NCBI GenBank assembly: GCA_031308135.1
Contig: JAHLJT010009419.1
Span: 32,862,863-32,926,862, forward strand
Length of the DNA: 64,000 nucleotides
Reading direction: 5' to 3'
From: Acheta domesticus
Taxonomy: Eukaryota > Arthropoda > Insecta > Orthoptera > Gryllidae
Position 1 is the first letter of the stretch. The number at the start of each line of letters is the position of its first letter. Positions 47,725 through 59,738 of this stretch are shown one piece after another. Below the pieces are notes generated by a model, which did no database searches, was not told the origin of the DNA, and saw only the letters and a program-made list of their open reading frames with translations. A program made the translations under genes and the position numbers.

Positions 47725-48216
47725 CAGGGGGCAGATCCAGCCGATTATTGTTGGGGGGATCACAGATTTGTATTAAATAATACACATATTTATTATATTG
47801 TATATTATTTTGTAGTGTATTTATTATACTACACAATATTATTGTTTAAATAATTACATAATTTTAGCACAAATAGATATTTAAATTAATTTTGCCAAAT
47901 AAAGGAAGGTAACAAACGAACACTCTAGACCTTTCTAGGAGGGGAGCATGACCCCCATGGCCCAGGGGCGGATCCAACTGATAATTTTGGGGGGCCATCA
48001 TAGAGTTTTGTTAAATAATAAACACATTTGTTATATTGTATATTATTTATGTTCTGTAGATATGATTCTATACAATATTATTGTTTAAATAATTGCATAA
48101 TTCGAACATAACTATTTAAATCAATTTTGCCAAATAAAGGAAGGTAAACGAAAACTAGGCCTTCTATGCGGCCCCCTTGATCCGCTAGTGCCATGGCCCC
48201 CCTGGTTCCGCCACTG
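47725..48216. mobile_element. hAT-type MITE made of two tandem units, 8-bp target duplication
   Basis: The outer boundaries are exact TCAGCTAG duplications at 47717-47724 and 48217-48224. The left terminus is CAGGGGGCAGATCCAG and the right terminus, read inward, is CAGTGGCGGAACCAGG, so the ends are hAT-like inverted repeats. Inside, a second left terminus CAGGGGCGGATCCAAC begins at 47963. The two units of about 240-250 bp share a long AT-rich core (AATATTATTGTTTAAATAAT, TTTTGCCAAATAAAGGAAGG). Only the outermost ends carry the target duplication, so the dimer moved as one unit. Confidence 0.85.
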
Positions 48217-48224
48217 TCAGCTAG

Positions 48225-48450
48225 TACGACGCTCTATCATGGATGAAGATACCATGGTCTTCTTCCTCTTCTTTCCGAATTTGTGACAGCAAGGGAAGAT
48301 TAAGTCACTCGAAAAACTATTGTTATTGCGTATCATCATAAAACAACACCAGGGTTATATTCATCCATGGTATCATCATTCATCCATGGTATCATCATGG
48401 AAGAATATATCCTTCCATGGTGTCACTAGGAAACCATTGTTGGCGTCGTC
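48225..48450. repeat. Cluster of CCATGG-centred short repeats
   Basis: CATCCATGGTATCATCAT occurs twice in tandem (near 48364 and 48383). It is followed by a near-palindrome CATGGAAGAATATATCCTTC CATG (two mismatches), and a related GATACCATGGTCTTC lies near 48249. No coding potential was recognised. Confidence 0.45.
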
Positions 48451-48879
48451 ACCTGTCTCTTAAACGTCATGCCCAAAGAAGTTTCGTACAACGTGTTGTA
48501 TGTAGGTAGTTCAGTCAAATTATAATAGATATATGAACTGATCTTCTTGATTTGTTTTCCTCTTATTCAAAGGTTTTGAGGTGAGATAACACAAGGCCTG
48601 ATAAATAGGAAGTGATCTAGACAAAAGCAAAAATACGCATGTTTGGTGGTTTTGGAAAATATTTCAAGGAAGTCAGCTCTAGCAAAACATTTTTGTACAA
48701 AATGGAAGACATTTAAAATTCTTACAATATAGCTCTATTTTACTTTTATTGTACCTCTAATAGTTTTCAAGGTAATGTGACGGTCCATTCGGATGCGTCC
48801 CAGTAATATAAATAAATTAGACAAAATTGTATGAAATTGACATTTACAGAAACGAAACAGTCGAAGGTGCTATGGTGAA

Positions 48880-48916
48880 CATAGAGGAGAGATATCTCTT
48901 GTATCTCTCCTCTATG
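48880..48916. repeat. Perfect 15-bp hairpin
   Basis: CATAGAGGAGAGATA and TATCTCTCCTCTATG are exact reverse complements around a 7-base loop. Imperfect direct repeats (GGTGCTATGGTGAA / GATGGTGAAGG) flank it. A short MITE relic or an RNA hairpin are both possible. Confidence 0.5.
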
Positions 48917-49793
48917 ATGGTGAAGGTAGAAAGTGCTAGTTATTTCTGAAAACATCTAAGGAACTGTGCTATTAGCACACATATGAGAAATGAATGGATG
49001 AATAAACAAACAAACAAATAAGTAAATAAATACAATTTCTAGCAAGGTCAAGATAGTGAGTAACTGTTAAGAGTAAAACAAAATGGCCATTGGAAATTTT
49101 TCAGTTTTTGAAAAGAGTGCACTCGCGTGAATGATATTGTATATAAAATATGTATGAAAGTGAGTGATACCCTGATTTCTTGTTAAAATAATTTATTTTA
49201 TGTCAATAGGTTTAGACATGTATTCGCTGTTATGTTCTGTGTATTAGAACGAGACTTTGATTTTCTGATTATTTCGGCGAGACGAGAATCGGCAAAATAA
49301 ATAGCTGCAGACATTACTATTCGGCAAACATTGTTTGAAACCTGTGTTATTTTCTTTCCGGTTGACAGTAGAAGTGAAATGGCAGGAAAACGAATATGAT
49401 AGAGATTCAAGCTCCCAAAATCAACTATAATATTATTTCGTTACCTGTATAGGGACGACTTCGCGGACCCATATAAAATATAAATCTGAACTGTTAATGG
49501 AACACAGGCCAAGGCAATATAGGAGTTATTGCGGATCTGTGATAAAAAAAATTAGATTTAAAGTAATAGGTAATAGCTTGCAATTCGTAATTAAACAGAT
49601 AGATTTGTTATTAATACGAAGATAGGTGCGTGCACGTCACACGCATTTGATACATTGCTAAATCGCCAAATAAACTAGCCTTGTGGATTTGGCGGCCATT
49701 GTGCCAATACAAGTATCTGTTTATTTACGTGATTTTATAAGCACTGATATGTCTGTCTCGCCCAGGTTGGGGGGAAAGAAGAATTGCATCAAT

Positions 49794-49796
<3 letters not shown>

Positions 49797-49820
<24 letters not shown>
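49797..49820. repeat. (CATA)n microsatellite
   Basis: Six or so CATA units followed by TATATA. Simple sequence only. Confidence 0.8.
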
Positions 49821-49826
<6 letters not shown>

Positions 49827-50390
49827 CAATACAATATACAATAACATATATTGAGTAACGGGCTTATGAACCGTTACAGAAATCTCATTTGAAAAATAAA
49901 AAAAAAATTTAAAAAATAAAAAAGATTAAACGGGATTGATTTAACCCCTCACGGAGGATATTACCGTAGTTTATACCGTTTATCCGGACATTACCGGAAT
50001 ACATACCGTTAGTTTTCCCTTAGTGTTTACAAGATGAACAATTCTTCCATAATTATTGAAAAGTGTACGTTCTCTGTTTAAACGTAAACTGACACTAAGC
50101 GTTTATGAAATACAACGCATTCGCTGCGCGCAACTCTCAATTTTCTTATTAAGTTAGCTTAGCCTCTCTGGAATCTTGCCCACGGAGCACTCCAAATTTT
50201 CAAAAGCGATCTGAAGGTCATTTGTGTGTCCATTGGTCCATTGGCTGCTGACATGGAGCTACACATCCTGCAACGTCCCGCTGCCCTCCACTCGCAGCCA
50301 ATGCATAGACAATGTGGGTTCTCTGTGAGCCAATGTTTGTCGTCACTTACGTTTCAGCATTGTGGCTTTCAAGTAGCAAAGGGAAAACGT

Positions 50391-50446
50391 GCGCGTGAAT
50401 TGCGGGCCTAGTGGTTCAATAACCATTAGGCCCGCAATTCATGCGC
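50391..50446. repeat. 26-bp-arm hairpin upstream of the MKK gene
   Basis: Arms 50391-50416 and 50421-50446 are reverse complements at 24 of 26 positions, with a 4-base CAAT loop and a GC-rich core GAATTGCGGGCCTA. It is about 1.1 kb upstream of the MKK start codon. The loop is very short for a microRNA precursor. It is more like a palindromic element or cruciform-prone site. Confidence 0.6.
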
Positions 50447-51379
50447 ATATTTTTATTCTCTTGTATCTGATTTGCAGTTAATACAAGAAAAATGCGATAC
50501 GATAATGACTCAAGAGAGAAATAATTATACATATGAAAGGAGTGCATATAATGTATAACTAAATATATTTAAATAATGAAATATTTTAGCTGTAATACAA
50601 ACATACTACAAACTTGTACAAGCCATCGTTGGTTTGTATAATGTAAAAAACATAAGAACGAGAAACACAAGTGTCAATGGTGTCCATTTACCCTACAAAA
50701 CTATCTTTACCGAGTTATGAAACCAAAAATAAATGTATAAATTAATTCAAGAGGAAAAAGATGATATATAATAAGCCAATAAACACATTTTTTTGCAAAT
50801 TTCCGAAAGCATACTTATAAGAACGAAATTACATATATTTGCGTTCAAGTTTTAATTGTTTAAATTACGCGCGCATTTTACTATCGCATACTCACATACT
50901 CTCCAAAGACGCAAACAGTTGCATCGATTAAAAAAAGAAACAAGCAGCAGGTGAAAAGCGATGCGTGTGAGTGAGAGCAGTAAAGTAGAAAGAAGAGAGA
51001 AGTGCAAGAAATGTAGGAAGGGCAGAGGGTTATTGAGTGAATAGTCTCAGGTGTATTTGGATGTTATGCAACGATAAGCCAAATAATTGAAGTCAGTGTT
51101 ATTCAGTGGTCGGGGCCACGTGCTGTAGCCTTCACTGGAGTGAGGGCTGTAGGCTGTCCTGACATTTTTTGTTCGGTATAAACAAAGATCCCAATTTCAT
51201 AATTATTATAATAAAATGGAATGTTTTAGCGTATTCATTTCTCATGTAATTGAATTTGGTGCCGATTTTGCATCATGAGTGATAATTGTGTAAAATTGAA
51301 ATGATTGATCATTCAATTTTTGGTTAAAGTCAATTTTTCATGTAGTTATATGTGATAGTTTTATGATTTTCTTTTGCAG

Positions 51380-51532
51380 AGTGGGGATTTTCCTAAAGGT
51401 GATAAGTAGATGCTCTTCTCTGACAATGGAATTTAAGTACAGTACTTAGTCAATATGACTTGATGTTCATGAACATTTCACCTTCCTGTATTAGATAATT
51501 TTATTTAAGAAAGTTTATTACTTGAAGGCAAA
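51380..51532 (+). other. Probable 5'UTR part of MKK exon 1
   Basis: A good acceptor (TTTTGCAG) ends at 51379 and the following 153 bases lead directly to the start codon in good context (GGCAAAATGT). The upstream leader exon may lie near 51000-51050, where a CAG followed by GTGTAT is a possible donor. This is weakly supported. Confidence 0.4.
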
Positions 51533-53165
51533 ATGTCAGGTGTGTAATTGTCATACCCATTTAAAATAATTTATGTACTCGTTTTTCCTTCAGTACTTAA
51601 GAAAGATTCAGTGCAGGAATTTTTTTATTCATATGTATTGTTAATCATATTTACTTTAATTTTACAGGTCGCAAAACAAAATTAAAACTTCATGTTCCTT
51701 TAGAACCACCTCCACCTGCGTAAGTTATCTATGTTTGTCTTTAATTTTGGAAGCTTGAATGCATTTTGACTTACTGTTTCCTTTGCATATTGCAGAACAC
51801 CACCAAGAAATCTGGATAAGAGAACTACCATAACCATTGGCGATAAAAATTTTGAAGTGGAAGCAGACGACCTGCAGAAAATATGTGATTTAGGGCGTGG
51901 TGCTTATGGTATTGTGGAGAAAATGAGACATATTCCTAGTGGAACTGTTATGGCAGTTAAAGTAAGCGTAATATATCAAAACAAAACTAAAACCATAGCA
52001 TTTCAGATTCTTCCCTTAAGGATGACTGAATATAGACTCAGCTTCTATCAAAACATTTTTTATCATTTAAATTTACAAATTTTAGAAACATGCCTAAAGT
52101 ATGCAGATGTGACTTGACAACTTGATTTTCACAGTCAGTTTTAATTTTTTTTATTGCTTTAGAGAATAGCTGCAACAGTCAATACGCAAGAACAGAAACG
52201 GTTGCTGATGGACTTGGATATATCCATGCGTTCATCAGATTGTCCGTATACTGTACAATTTTATGGTGCAATGTTCCGAGAAGGAGATGTATGGATATGT
52301 ATGGAAGTAATGGATACCAGCTTGGATAAATTTTACACTAAAGTTTACAGACATAATAGGCAGATACCTGAAGACATATTAGGAAAGATAGCATTTGCTG
52401 TAAGTAAGGTTTTCAAATAGAGAAAATGAATTGGAAAGTAACTTATACCTAATTATATTTATTTTATTCCTAGGTCGTTAGTGCTTTACATTACCTGTAC
52501 TCAAAACTTCGAGTAATTCATCGTGATGTGAAACCATCGAATATACTTATAAACAGAAAGGGAGAAGTAAAAATGTGTGATTTTGGAATTTCGGGATATC
52601 TTGTAGATTCTGTAGCTAAGACTGTTGATGCTGGTTGTAAACCTTATATGGCTGTAAGTATTCATTTAAAAAGAGTTGTACTGTGTTTCTACTTTAAATA
52701 CATCACCTTTCATTTGTTTTGTATTCCTTTGCAGCCAGAACGCATTGATCCATCAGGTGATCCATCTAAATATGATATAAGATCTGATGTGTGGAGCTTG
52801 GGTATTTCACTGTTAGAACTTGCTACAGGACGATATCCATACAAAGTCTGGGGGACTCCTTTTGAACAACTGAAACAAGTTGTTAAAGATGATCCACCCA
52901 GACTTCCTCCTGGAGAGTTTTCTGAAGAATTTGAAGACTTTATTAGTCAGTGGTAAGTGTATAAGTGATGAAAGTGGTAAGTGTTTTACCTGACACACCA
53001 AAGAGAAGAAAATTAAACTTTTATATATCTTTCAGTTTGCAGAAATCATACACTGCCCGTCCCAACTATGACCAGTTGCTCAACCATCCTTTCTGCGAGG
53101 CACACAAAGACAAGGATACAAATGTTGCTGAGTTTGTCAGTGAAATTTTGGACTTGACTGACTAA
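51533..53165 (+). CDS. lic: MAP kinase kinase of the MKK3/MKK6 type (licorne), complete
   Basis: Dual-specificity kinase that activates p38 MAP kinase in stress signalling. The seven coding exons are 51533-51539, 51668-51719, 51796-51961, 52163-52399, 52474-52653, 52735-52952 and 53036-53165. All have GT-AG borders and consistent phases, giving 329 residues (human MKK6 has 334). A basic docking site for p38 (RKTKLKLHVPL) lies at 4-14. The glycine loop is at 53-58 (GRGAYG), the catalytic lysine is K75 in VMAVK, HRD is 170-172 with K174, and DFG is 190-192. The phosphorylation sites are S200 and T204 in SVAKT of the activation loop, followed by GCKPYMAPERI. Residues around ATVNTQEQKRLLMDLDISMR and YTVQFYGAMFREGDVWICME are nearly invariant in MKK3/6 and separate it from MKK4, MKK7 and MEK. 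The first coding exon has only 7 coding bases. Confidence 0.96.
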
Positions 53166-55246
53166 AAGTTTTTTGTTACCACATTTGTTTGTATATGGTA
53201 CTGCCCGCATCATAATGATGCTTGTTTTTAAAATGGTGGATGAAATGAGAAAACTTCAGAAGTAGATTTGTTTATTTTTAACCTTTCGGAAAATTGTATT
53301 TTAATTATTCTTTTGCAAAATACTATTTGCAAGATTCAAAATTGAGGAAATAAAATGTAATTGAATTATGCACTACTCTATGGAAGCAGTTCTATAAATA
53401 ATTGTGAGCCAGTGTTTCATTGACATGACCAACAATTTTTGAAGTAATGAATAATAAGAATCTCAGTTCGCATTACTTGCAGTGCAAATTTTTTTAATGA
53501 AAAGGAGTGATATGGGTGAGTTGCTCTTCTATCATGTAAATAGATTTTAAAGTACATTTGTGTGTATTTTAATGAAGACACACAAAGAAAACTCAGCAGT
53601 TTGTGACTTTGTGAACTTACATGGCATAGTGTATTTAAGTACAAGATAGCTAACTAATTATTTGTTTATGTAATCTGGGATTCCGTTAGGTGGCCTTAAT
53701 GCGTGTGTGTGTGTGTCTGTAGTTGCAAGGATTGAAAAGTAGCTTACTGAAATTCATTATTAGTCAATCAACCATTAGATGTGTTCCATGCTGAAGTAAT
53801 AATATTATTAATAATCCTAATATTAAGGACACTGCCCAGAATGTGGGTGAAAATGAATTTAATTCCTGATAACATTTGCAAAGTTAATTGTACATAAATA
53901 CCTTACTGAAAGTGAGTGTATCAACCTAATTGTGATTCTGCCGACAAAAAGGAAAACATGAAGATGGTTTTCTTGTCACAAGTATTGTTGAACTGAAGAG
54001 TTTTTCAGAACTTGCGTGACTTGCCTTGTTAAAGTGGCCTTGCTTACTGTATTAATCAATATTGTTTTTAATGTGGTTCCCAGAATAATGTTGCAGATTG
54101 ATATGAGTTTAAATTGCATTCAGAAGCTATGCTGCAAAACAATAGAATTAAATCTGTATGAACATGATTGTGATTCTTATTTGCATGTGTTACTGTAATG
54201 CTAATGTGTTCTCTATTGCACATTACAAGCTACAAATAAAATTTCATTTGATCCTTCTTGTTACTTTATTTTGTGGTTGAGAGAGTTGGGGATGAAACAA
54301 GATCTGTTTAACAAATTTTATATAGTTTCTCTGGGTTTGATCTACTTGATCTATCATATGAAGTGTAAGCTTAGTAGTCTTTCCTGTCAATATATCATTG
54401 ATGCTAAGTATGATTGATGTTGATAGTTTGCAGCACCCATGGACTTTTGATTTTCATCAAGTTCACCTTGCATAACGTTGAAGTGTGGGGCTTGTCTGTT
54501 GTTGGTTGTTTTTTTTTGTCTTCAGTACCTGTTTTTTATTTTTAGGAGCTTTTCTGACATTATTTTGTTTTGCTTATTTCTTTTTGTTGCACAATCATAT
54601 GGTTTGAAAACTTTTCCTTGAAGAATCTTCAATTCAGTCCAATAGCTTTGGCTGGTAGATCATGTAGACATCCAAACTTCTTGGTAAACAAGCTTCATCC
54701 AGTGAACCTTTTTGAAGTGGGGACTGAACCACGTTGGATTCACAGGACTAGACTCTTGTAGCTCCTGGAGGGTTCTCTAAGAGTCGCTGCTGTCTTCTAC
54801 GTGCTGGTTATATTGACTGTTTCAATCACATCTTCTATAAAGAGTGCCTTTTTTCAGCTTCCGTGTCTTATTTCCAAGAAAGAAGTCAAACTTTAATTAC
54901 AATGCAGGAATGAATTAAACAACGTTTTGTATAAGCAAGTTACTTGGATATTAGCAAGCAATCCAACTGCATACTGAAAATTCCAAACACTAATTACAAT
55001 TGTAAATCTTACATAATTCAGGAGTCAACGTTGTTAATTAAACAAAATTCGGTGGTATTTTTCTAGTAAGCAGTTGACTGAAATGAGGAACAAACTAAAA
55101 ATTACTCATTTCATAGTTGTGGTACAAACCAGTACAGGTGTACATCTGAACCAATCATTGGCCTCTATTATGTAAAAGACTTATTAATTTTTTTATGCAT
55201 AAGTGACTAATAATTTATTGAATTAAATGCAGTAATTAAATATTAA
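53166..55246. other. MKK 3' flank and intergenic sequence
   Basis: No gene is seen. A (GT)n patch lies at about 53703-53716. The open frames near 54016 and 54570 are short and without motifs. Confidence 0.45.
53349..53354 (+). terminator. Polyadenylation signal of the MKK gene (proximal)
   Basis: AATAAA 184 bp after the stop codon. A second AATAAA at 54235-54240 could give a longer 3'UTR. Confidence 0.5.
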
Positions 55247-55460
55247 GGAGCCATGGTCGCTCAGTGGCTTCCTGACCTAAAGGACCTAGGTTTGAATCCC
55301 AACACAGATTGGAATTTTTATCTGGTGATTGCTGAGGGCTTGTCTGAGATAGACTCAGCCTCCTTTTGAAGTGATTACCAGGATCTTTCCTGGAAGTAAT
55401 GGCGGCCAGAGCGCTGTGCTTGCTACACAACCTCCTCCTTATACTGACGGTGAAGAATAG
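55247..55460 (+). mobile_element. tRNA-derived SINE
   Basis: The head resembles a tRNA gene: a pol III A box (TGGTCGCTCAGTGG, 55254-55267) and a B box (GGTTTGAATCC, 55289-55299) about 35 bp apart. A tRNA-unrelated body of about 160 bp follows (GGTGATTGCTGAGGGCTTG, AGTAATGGCGGCCAGAGCG). It is not a functional tRNA gene because the acceptor stem does not close. The exact 3' end and target duplication were not determined. Confidence 0.8.
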
Positions 55461-55828
55461 GTGGAGCTCTAACAATCTTGTGCAAATTTTGCATTCTTTA
55501 AGAGCTTTGCACATGCATCTAATTGCTATTTGACAATATTTCATGATTATGAATTCATAAAAAATCATGATTACAGATTATAATGAAGATAATGTATGAG
55601 TAAACTTTAGAGGAAGTTAAAAATTGCTGGCCAGAAATAGTAAATATTCAAAATTTTATAAAACATTATTGGAAGTTTCTATTTGGATTGTAAATGATTC
55701 TAAATTTTAATGTTTGCTGAAAAGATCAAATTATGAATATGAAGTGAGGAATTAAAGATACTCAAAGAAAATGGAACTTTTAATCTCTAGTGAATATAAT
55801 TATTTTGAAATAAGGATAAAATAATTTT

Positions 55829-56350
55829 TTCCAGTAGGTTCTAATGTTGGACAATCAGTGAAGAAATATGAATCTTTATTTTATCCCCCTTTAATAAATT
55901 CACTTTCATGAAAATCTAATCACATTCATGCAAATCAAAAATTGCATCCCTTTATCCTGTCAAGATGTAAGAAATATTGATTAAATGTATTTGAAAAATG
56001 TTTAGACAATATACTTCCAAATCTCCAAGAGTAGAGAAGTTTAATAATTATCTGTAAGTTCTGATGTTAGGAAATTAGTATACAAGAAATTTTGATCCTT
56101 ATTTTACCAGCCTAAATAAATGCACTTTCATGGAAATTTTTACATTTGTGCATATTTAAAGTTTCATCCATTTACCATCATTATATGAGATGTATTGATT
56201 AAATACGTTACACGTTACACTTCCAAACCTCAGAGTACAGAGGTTTAATTATTTGTCTGACCAGTAGGAATTACAACTCATTTTATTACATTATTGATTC
56301 GGAAGTGTGCTGAAGTTTTGTTTGTAGATTTCAATATATTTACTTTCATG
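55829..56350. repeat. Degenerate tandem repeat, about 210-bp unit
   Basis: Two full diverged units (about 55829-56046 and 56047-56258) and part of a third share, in order, TTCTRATGTTRG, CTTTATTTTA-type, CACTTTCATG, ATCC..TTTA, ATTGATTAAAT, ACTTCCAAA and a GAGTA-AGAGGTTTAATTAT block. Noncoding. Confidence 0.6.
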
Positions 56351-56359
56351 AATTATATT

Positions 56360-59300
56360 AGTTAATTCTTATGCAAGAGAATCTTTGGGACTATTAAGAA
56401 TTTGTTGTTTTTTTTAATGAATTTTGGCAAAACCGTCTTGGGACTATCTTTATAGTATGGAATAAATTTCAGAATCAATCAGAAAACAATGCCTCAATAG
56501 ATTTAATTTAATTTTGTGGTAGGTATTTATTTTATTGTAGAAGTAAAGGGTTAAGATTATTATTAAAGAAAGAAAGCAAGAGTGTAATTTAAAGCAAATT
56601 AGGGAAGACTATATTTTTTGATAACTTGAAAAAAAATATTAAGTAATCCCAAACTTCCTTAACCTTTATGAGCTTTAAGTTAATTGTCATTGTCGTCAGA
56701 TTTTCATGGAGTGAAACTCTCTAAAACATGCACTAAAAACACCAAAACCTGCAAAAACATACAATTAAAAGTTCTTGACTTTGCAAAACAGTATTATGTA
56801 GCATAAAACTCCTGTTAATCCACTTATCAACATATTTTGTAGTTTCGATGTGATATGTAAGGTGAATGAAATATGATTTTAGTATTTTTATTATAATCAA
56901 GTTTGTACATATTGTTTAAACAAACCACATTTGATTTTTTAAGTAATATTCGTACCCAAAATTAAAATTAGCATAAAAATATAAAAAGGAAACACAAAAA
57001 TTGAAAAATTAAAATCTACCTTAACAAATCAAAAATTATTGTTACAAAAGAAAAATTCTTAATTGTTTTCATTATAATTTACAATTATGTATATTTCCAA
57101 ATTATTTCCTGAGAAATTATATCTTCTTTCAACTAATATGTTTCAAACAGGGAAAACTTAGTTCTACATTTACACATCTCTTTGCACCAAGACTCACTCT
57201 GACGTATATGTGCACGTAGCTGAAAGCGGTCAAAAACTGCATTCATTCTCTCTCAACATGTGTTCCGTGAAATTAGATGAATTTGAAACACAGTGTGCTT
57301 GCCACTAAACCTTGCACCTGGACGTTAGGTCAAATGTTACTCGTGCATGCAGTCTCATATTGGTGAATTCAGCGAAGACAGACAAAACGGATATATGATT
57401 CAATTGGGGAGAGAGGCCCCGAGCATGGCATTGGCCGAGTGGCCACAACCATGGACTGAGGACCTAATTCTTGGTAACCTCACATATCGCTTCTGCAATA
57501 ACTCAGAAATTTTAATTAGACAATATACATCATGAAAGGTATAAATGCTCTGTTCATACAGTAAAAAATTGCCAAAATGATACATATTAAACAGCACTCA
57601 GTTTTCACAGACCATCCGAATGCACTGCTGGATTACACCATAAAAACTTTTGAATATGATAAATTAAAATAAGTTGATAATATCAAAATTATATTGTATG
57701 CAATAAAACTCTGAATCTTGCAAATTCGTTCAGTAAAAGCCTAAAATATACAAATTTCAGGCATATTACCTAGAAAGTGAAATTCTGCCCAGAGTAAAAC
57801 AAGTACTAAAATGATGTCCATTTCATGATTGAATTTCTGTCAAGGTTTCATCCAATTTCAAGTTAGCAAGGAAAAGATGCAACGGGAATCTGATCTTTGC
57901 TCATCATCATCATGCACTGACCAGAAATTAGGCTTTACAGCCTATTTCTATTGCTTTATTACAGTATTCTTGGTAGATTATTAGTCTTCCAAGTGTTCGA
58001 GCTGATGCCACCTCTTTAGTGGTGTGGTTCTACTCTTGTATGGTCTTAAGTGGCTCGCCTTGTTTGTGGTGTGATCACTCTTGGTTTGTACTTCCAGATT
58101 CAATCTGTTGTTCATTCTCTGTAAACGATCTTTCAATCTCCTTTGAGACTGTTCCATCTCTTTTATTAAACATTTAGTTTTCCATTTCTTTCTGATATCT
58201 TTTTTAAGAGTTCTAGATTTTATTTACTAAATAATGAACAGGATAATTAGGAGTCAAATTTTCTGATTCTTGGTATAAAATATAAAAGAAAATCAACAAC
58301 AGGGTAAAAACAGTGTATAATTATAAACATGTATATCACAAAGTTATGAGTTCATGGAACTAACAAAGGCCATCAAAAATACATTTCTTTAACAATAATT
58401 ACATTATTGTACATGATAATGTAACATATGATAAAATATTTTGTTTTAAGTAAAGAAAAGCAAAATCTAATCTTCTGAATTTAAAGTCATAATACTTGTT
58501 TCTTTAGTAATATTCGAAATCTTTAAAATAAGAAATTAATGAAAATACGACTAATAAAATGATTACATGAAAAACAACAACAAAAAAATATTCCTTATTC
58601 ATAGGAAATGCATTGCTTCCATAAAACATGGCTAACTCAATTCATGAACATATCCTAAGCTTTGACAGTCTTCTCAAGTTCAACTGCATTCTTGCATTTG
58701 ATGCTAAATTATCTCATTAGAATGAATTTAAATAAGCAAAATTCAAGCCTTAAAAGAAATATAAGTTATCTTGTTTACACAAGTTTAAACTATAATGTAC
58801 AATATTTCATTGTCATAAGAAAGTCACTCTTTTCATTACAAGCAACAAATGCTAGTAAAAAGAACACCACCATTTTATTACTAAAGTCAAAATATGGTAA
58901 TGGTAGAAAAATGTACATTTGTTCAGGTTTCGATTTTTTTATGACAAATGACAGATATAGAGGAAAGTTGCTAATCCACATTTTTGTAAAAATATATTAC
59001 TTTACCACATTATGAAAACCAAGTAGTGAGAAATAAGAAAAAATAAGCTTCCAGATTGTCCACTGTATTGCAGATTTATTCACATTCATATGGCACATTT
59101 CTGCAATTTTTCTGCAGAATATTAAATATTTTAATGACTTTGTAGACTTCAGTAAGTTGTGGGTTATCATCTTTTCCCCATGCCCCTCAAACAAAGTACT
59201 TCATTTTAGACAACTATTATGTAGAGCAGTAATGTCTTAAAGAATACTTCTTTTGTACCACTGAATGCACACCAAGATTGTCTTGCTTTAAAAAAATATT

Positions 59301-59738
59301 CTTTCAATTGTTTGTTGAGTTTGTAGGATCTTCATCCTCAAGATATAAGAAAGTTGGGAAGAAAAACTGAGAGAACTGATTTAAAAGGCATATCCATGAG
59401 TTCTTGGGCACTCACTTTTTGATGACTAGCCTACAAAAAGCCTGTGCAAGAAACAATTGTTAGAAAAAAGTGACCTCACTGCATTACACACTGTTCTGAA
59501 TGTTTCACTATTATTAACACTCACCAACATTTAATATATGAAGAACATTCAAATTGTAGTAGGTATACCTTTGAACGGAAGTCTAAGCTCCATGTATGGA
59601 ATGTCAGGTCATATCAGTGATAATTTTCATAATTAACACCATATGAAGGAACAAAGTATCATTTTATTCATTAGTTCTTTCACCAAATTTGTTCGTCCAT
59701 AATATTTACATTCCAAGACTCTATTATCCATTGTGATG
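56360..59738. other. AT-rich intergenic region and TMEM94 3' flank
   Basis: No gene is supported. 57180-57500 is less AT-rich and holds a 62-codon frame without motifs. 57900-58170 begins with (CAT)n and reads like a degraded LINE 3' region, but is too diverged to assign. The frame at 58662-59015 is AT-rich chance sequence. Confidence 0.4.
59663..59668 (-). terminator. Probable polyadenylation signal of TMEM94
   Basis: AATAAA on the minus strand, about 70 bp after the TMEM94 stop codon. Confidence 0.5.

Noticed and set aside
55247..55320. Functional tRNA gene
   Set aside because: A and B boxes are present, but the arms do not fold as a cloverleaf and a SINE body follows.
57420..57480. tRNA-like GGCCGAGTGGCC as a tRNA-Ser/Leu gene or SINE
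   Set aside because: Only an A-box-like piece is present. There is no B box at the right distance and no acceptor stem.
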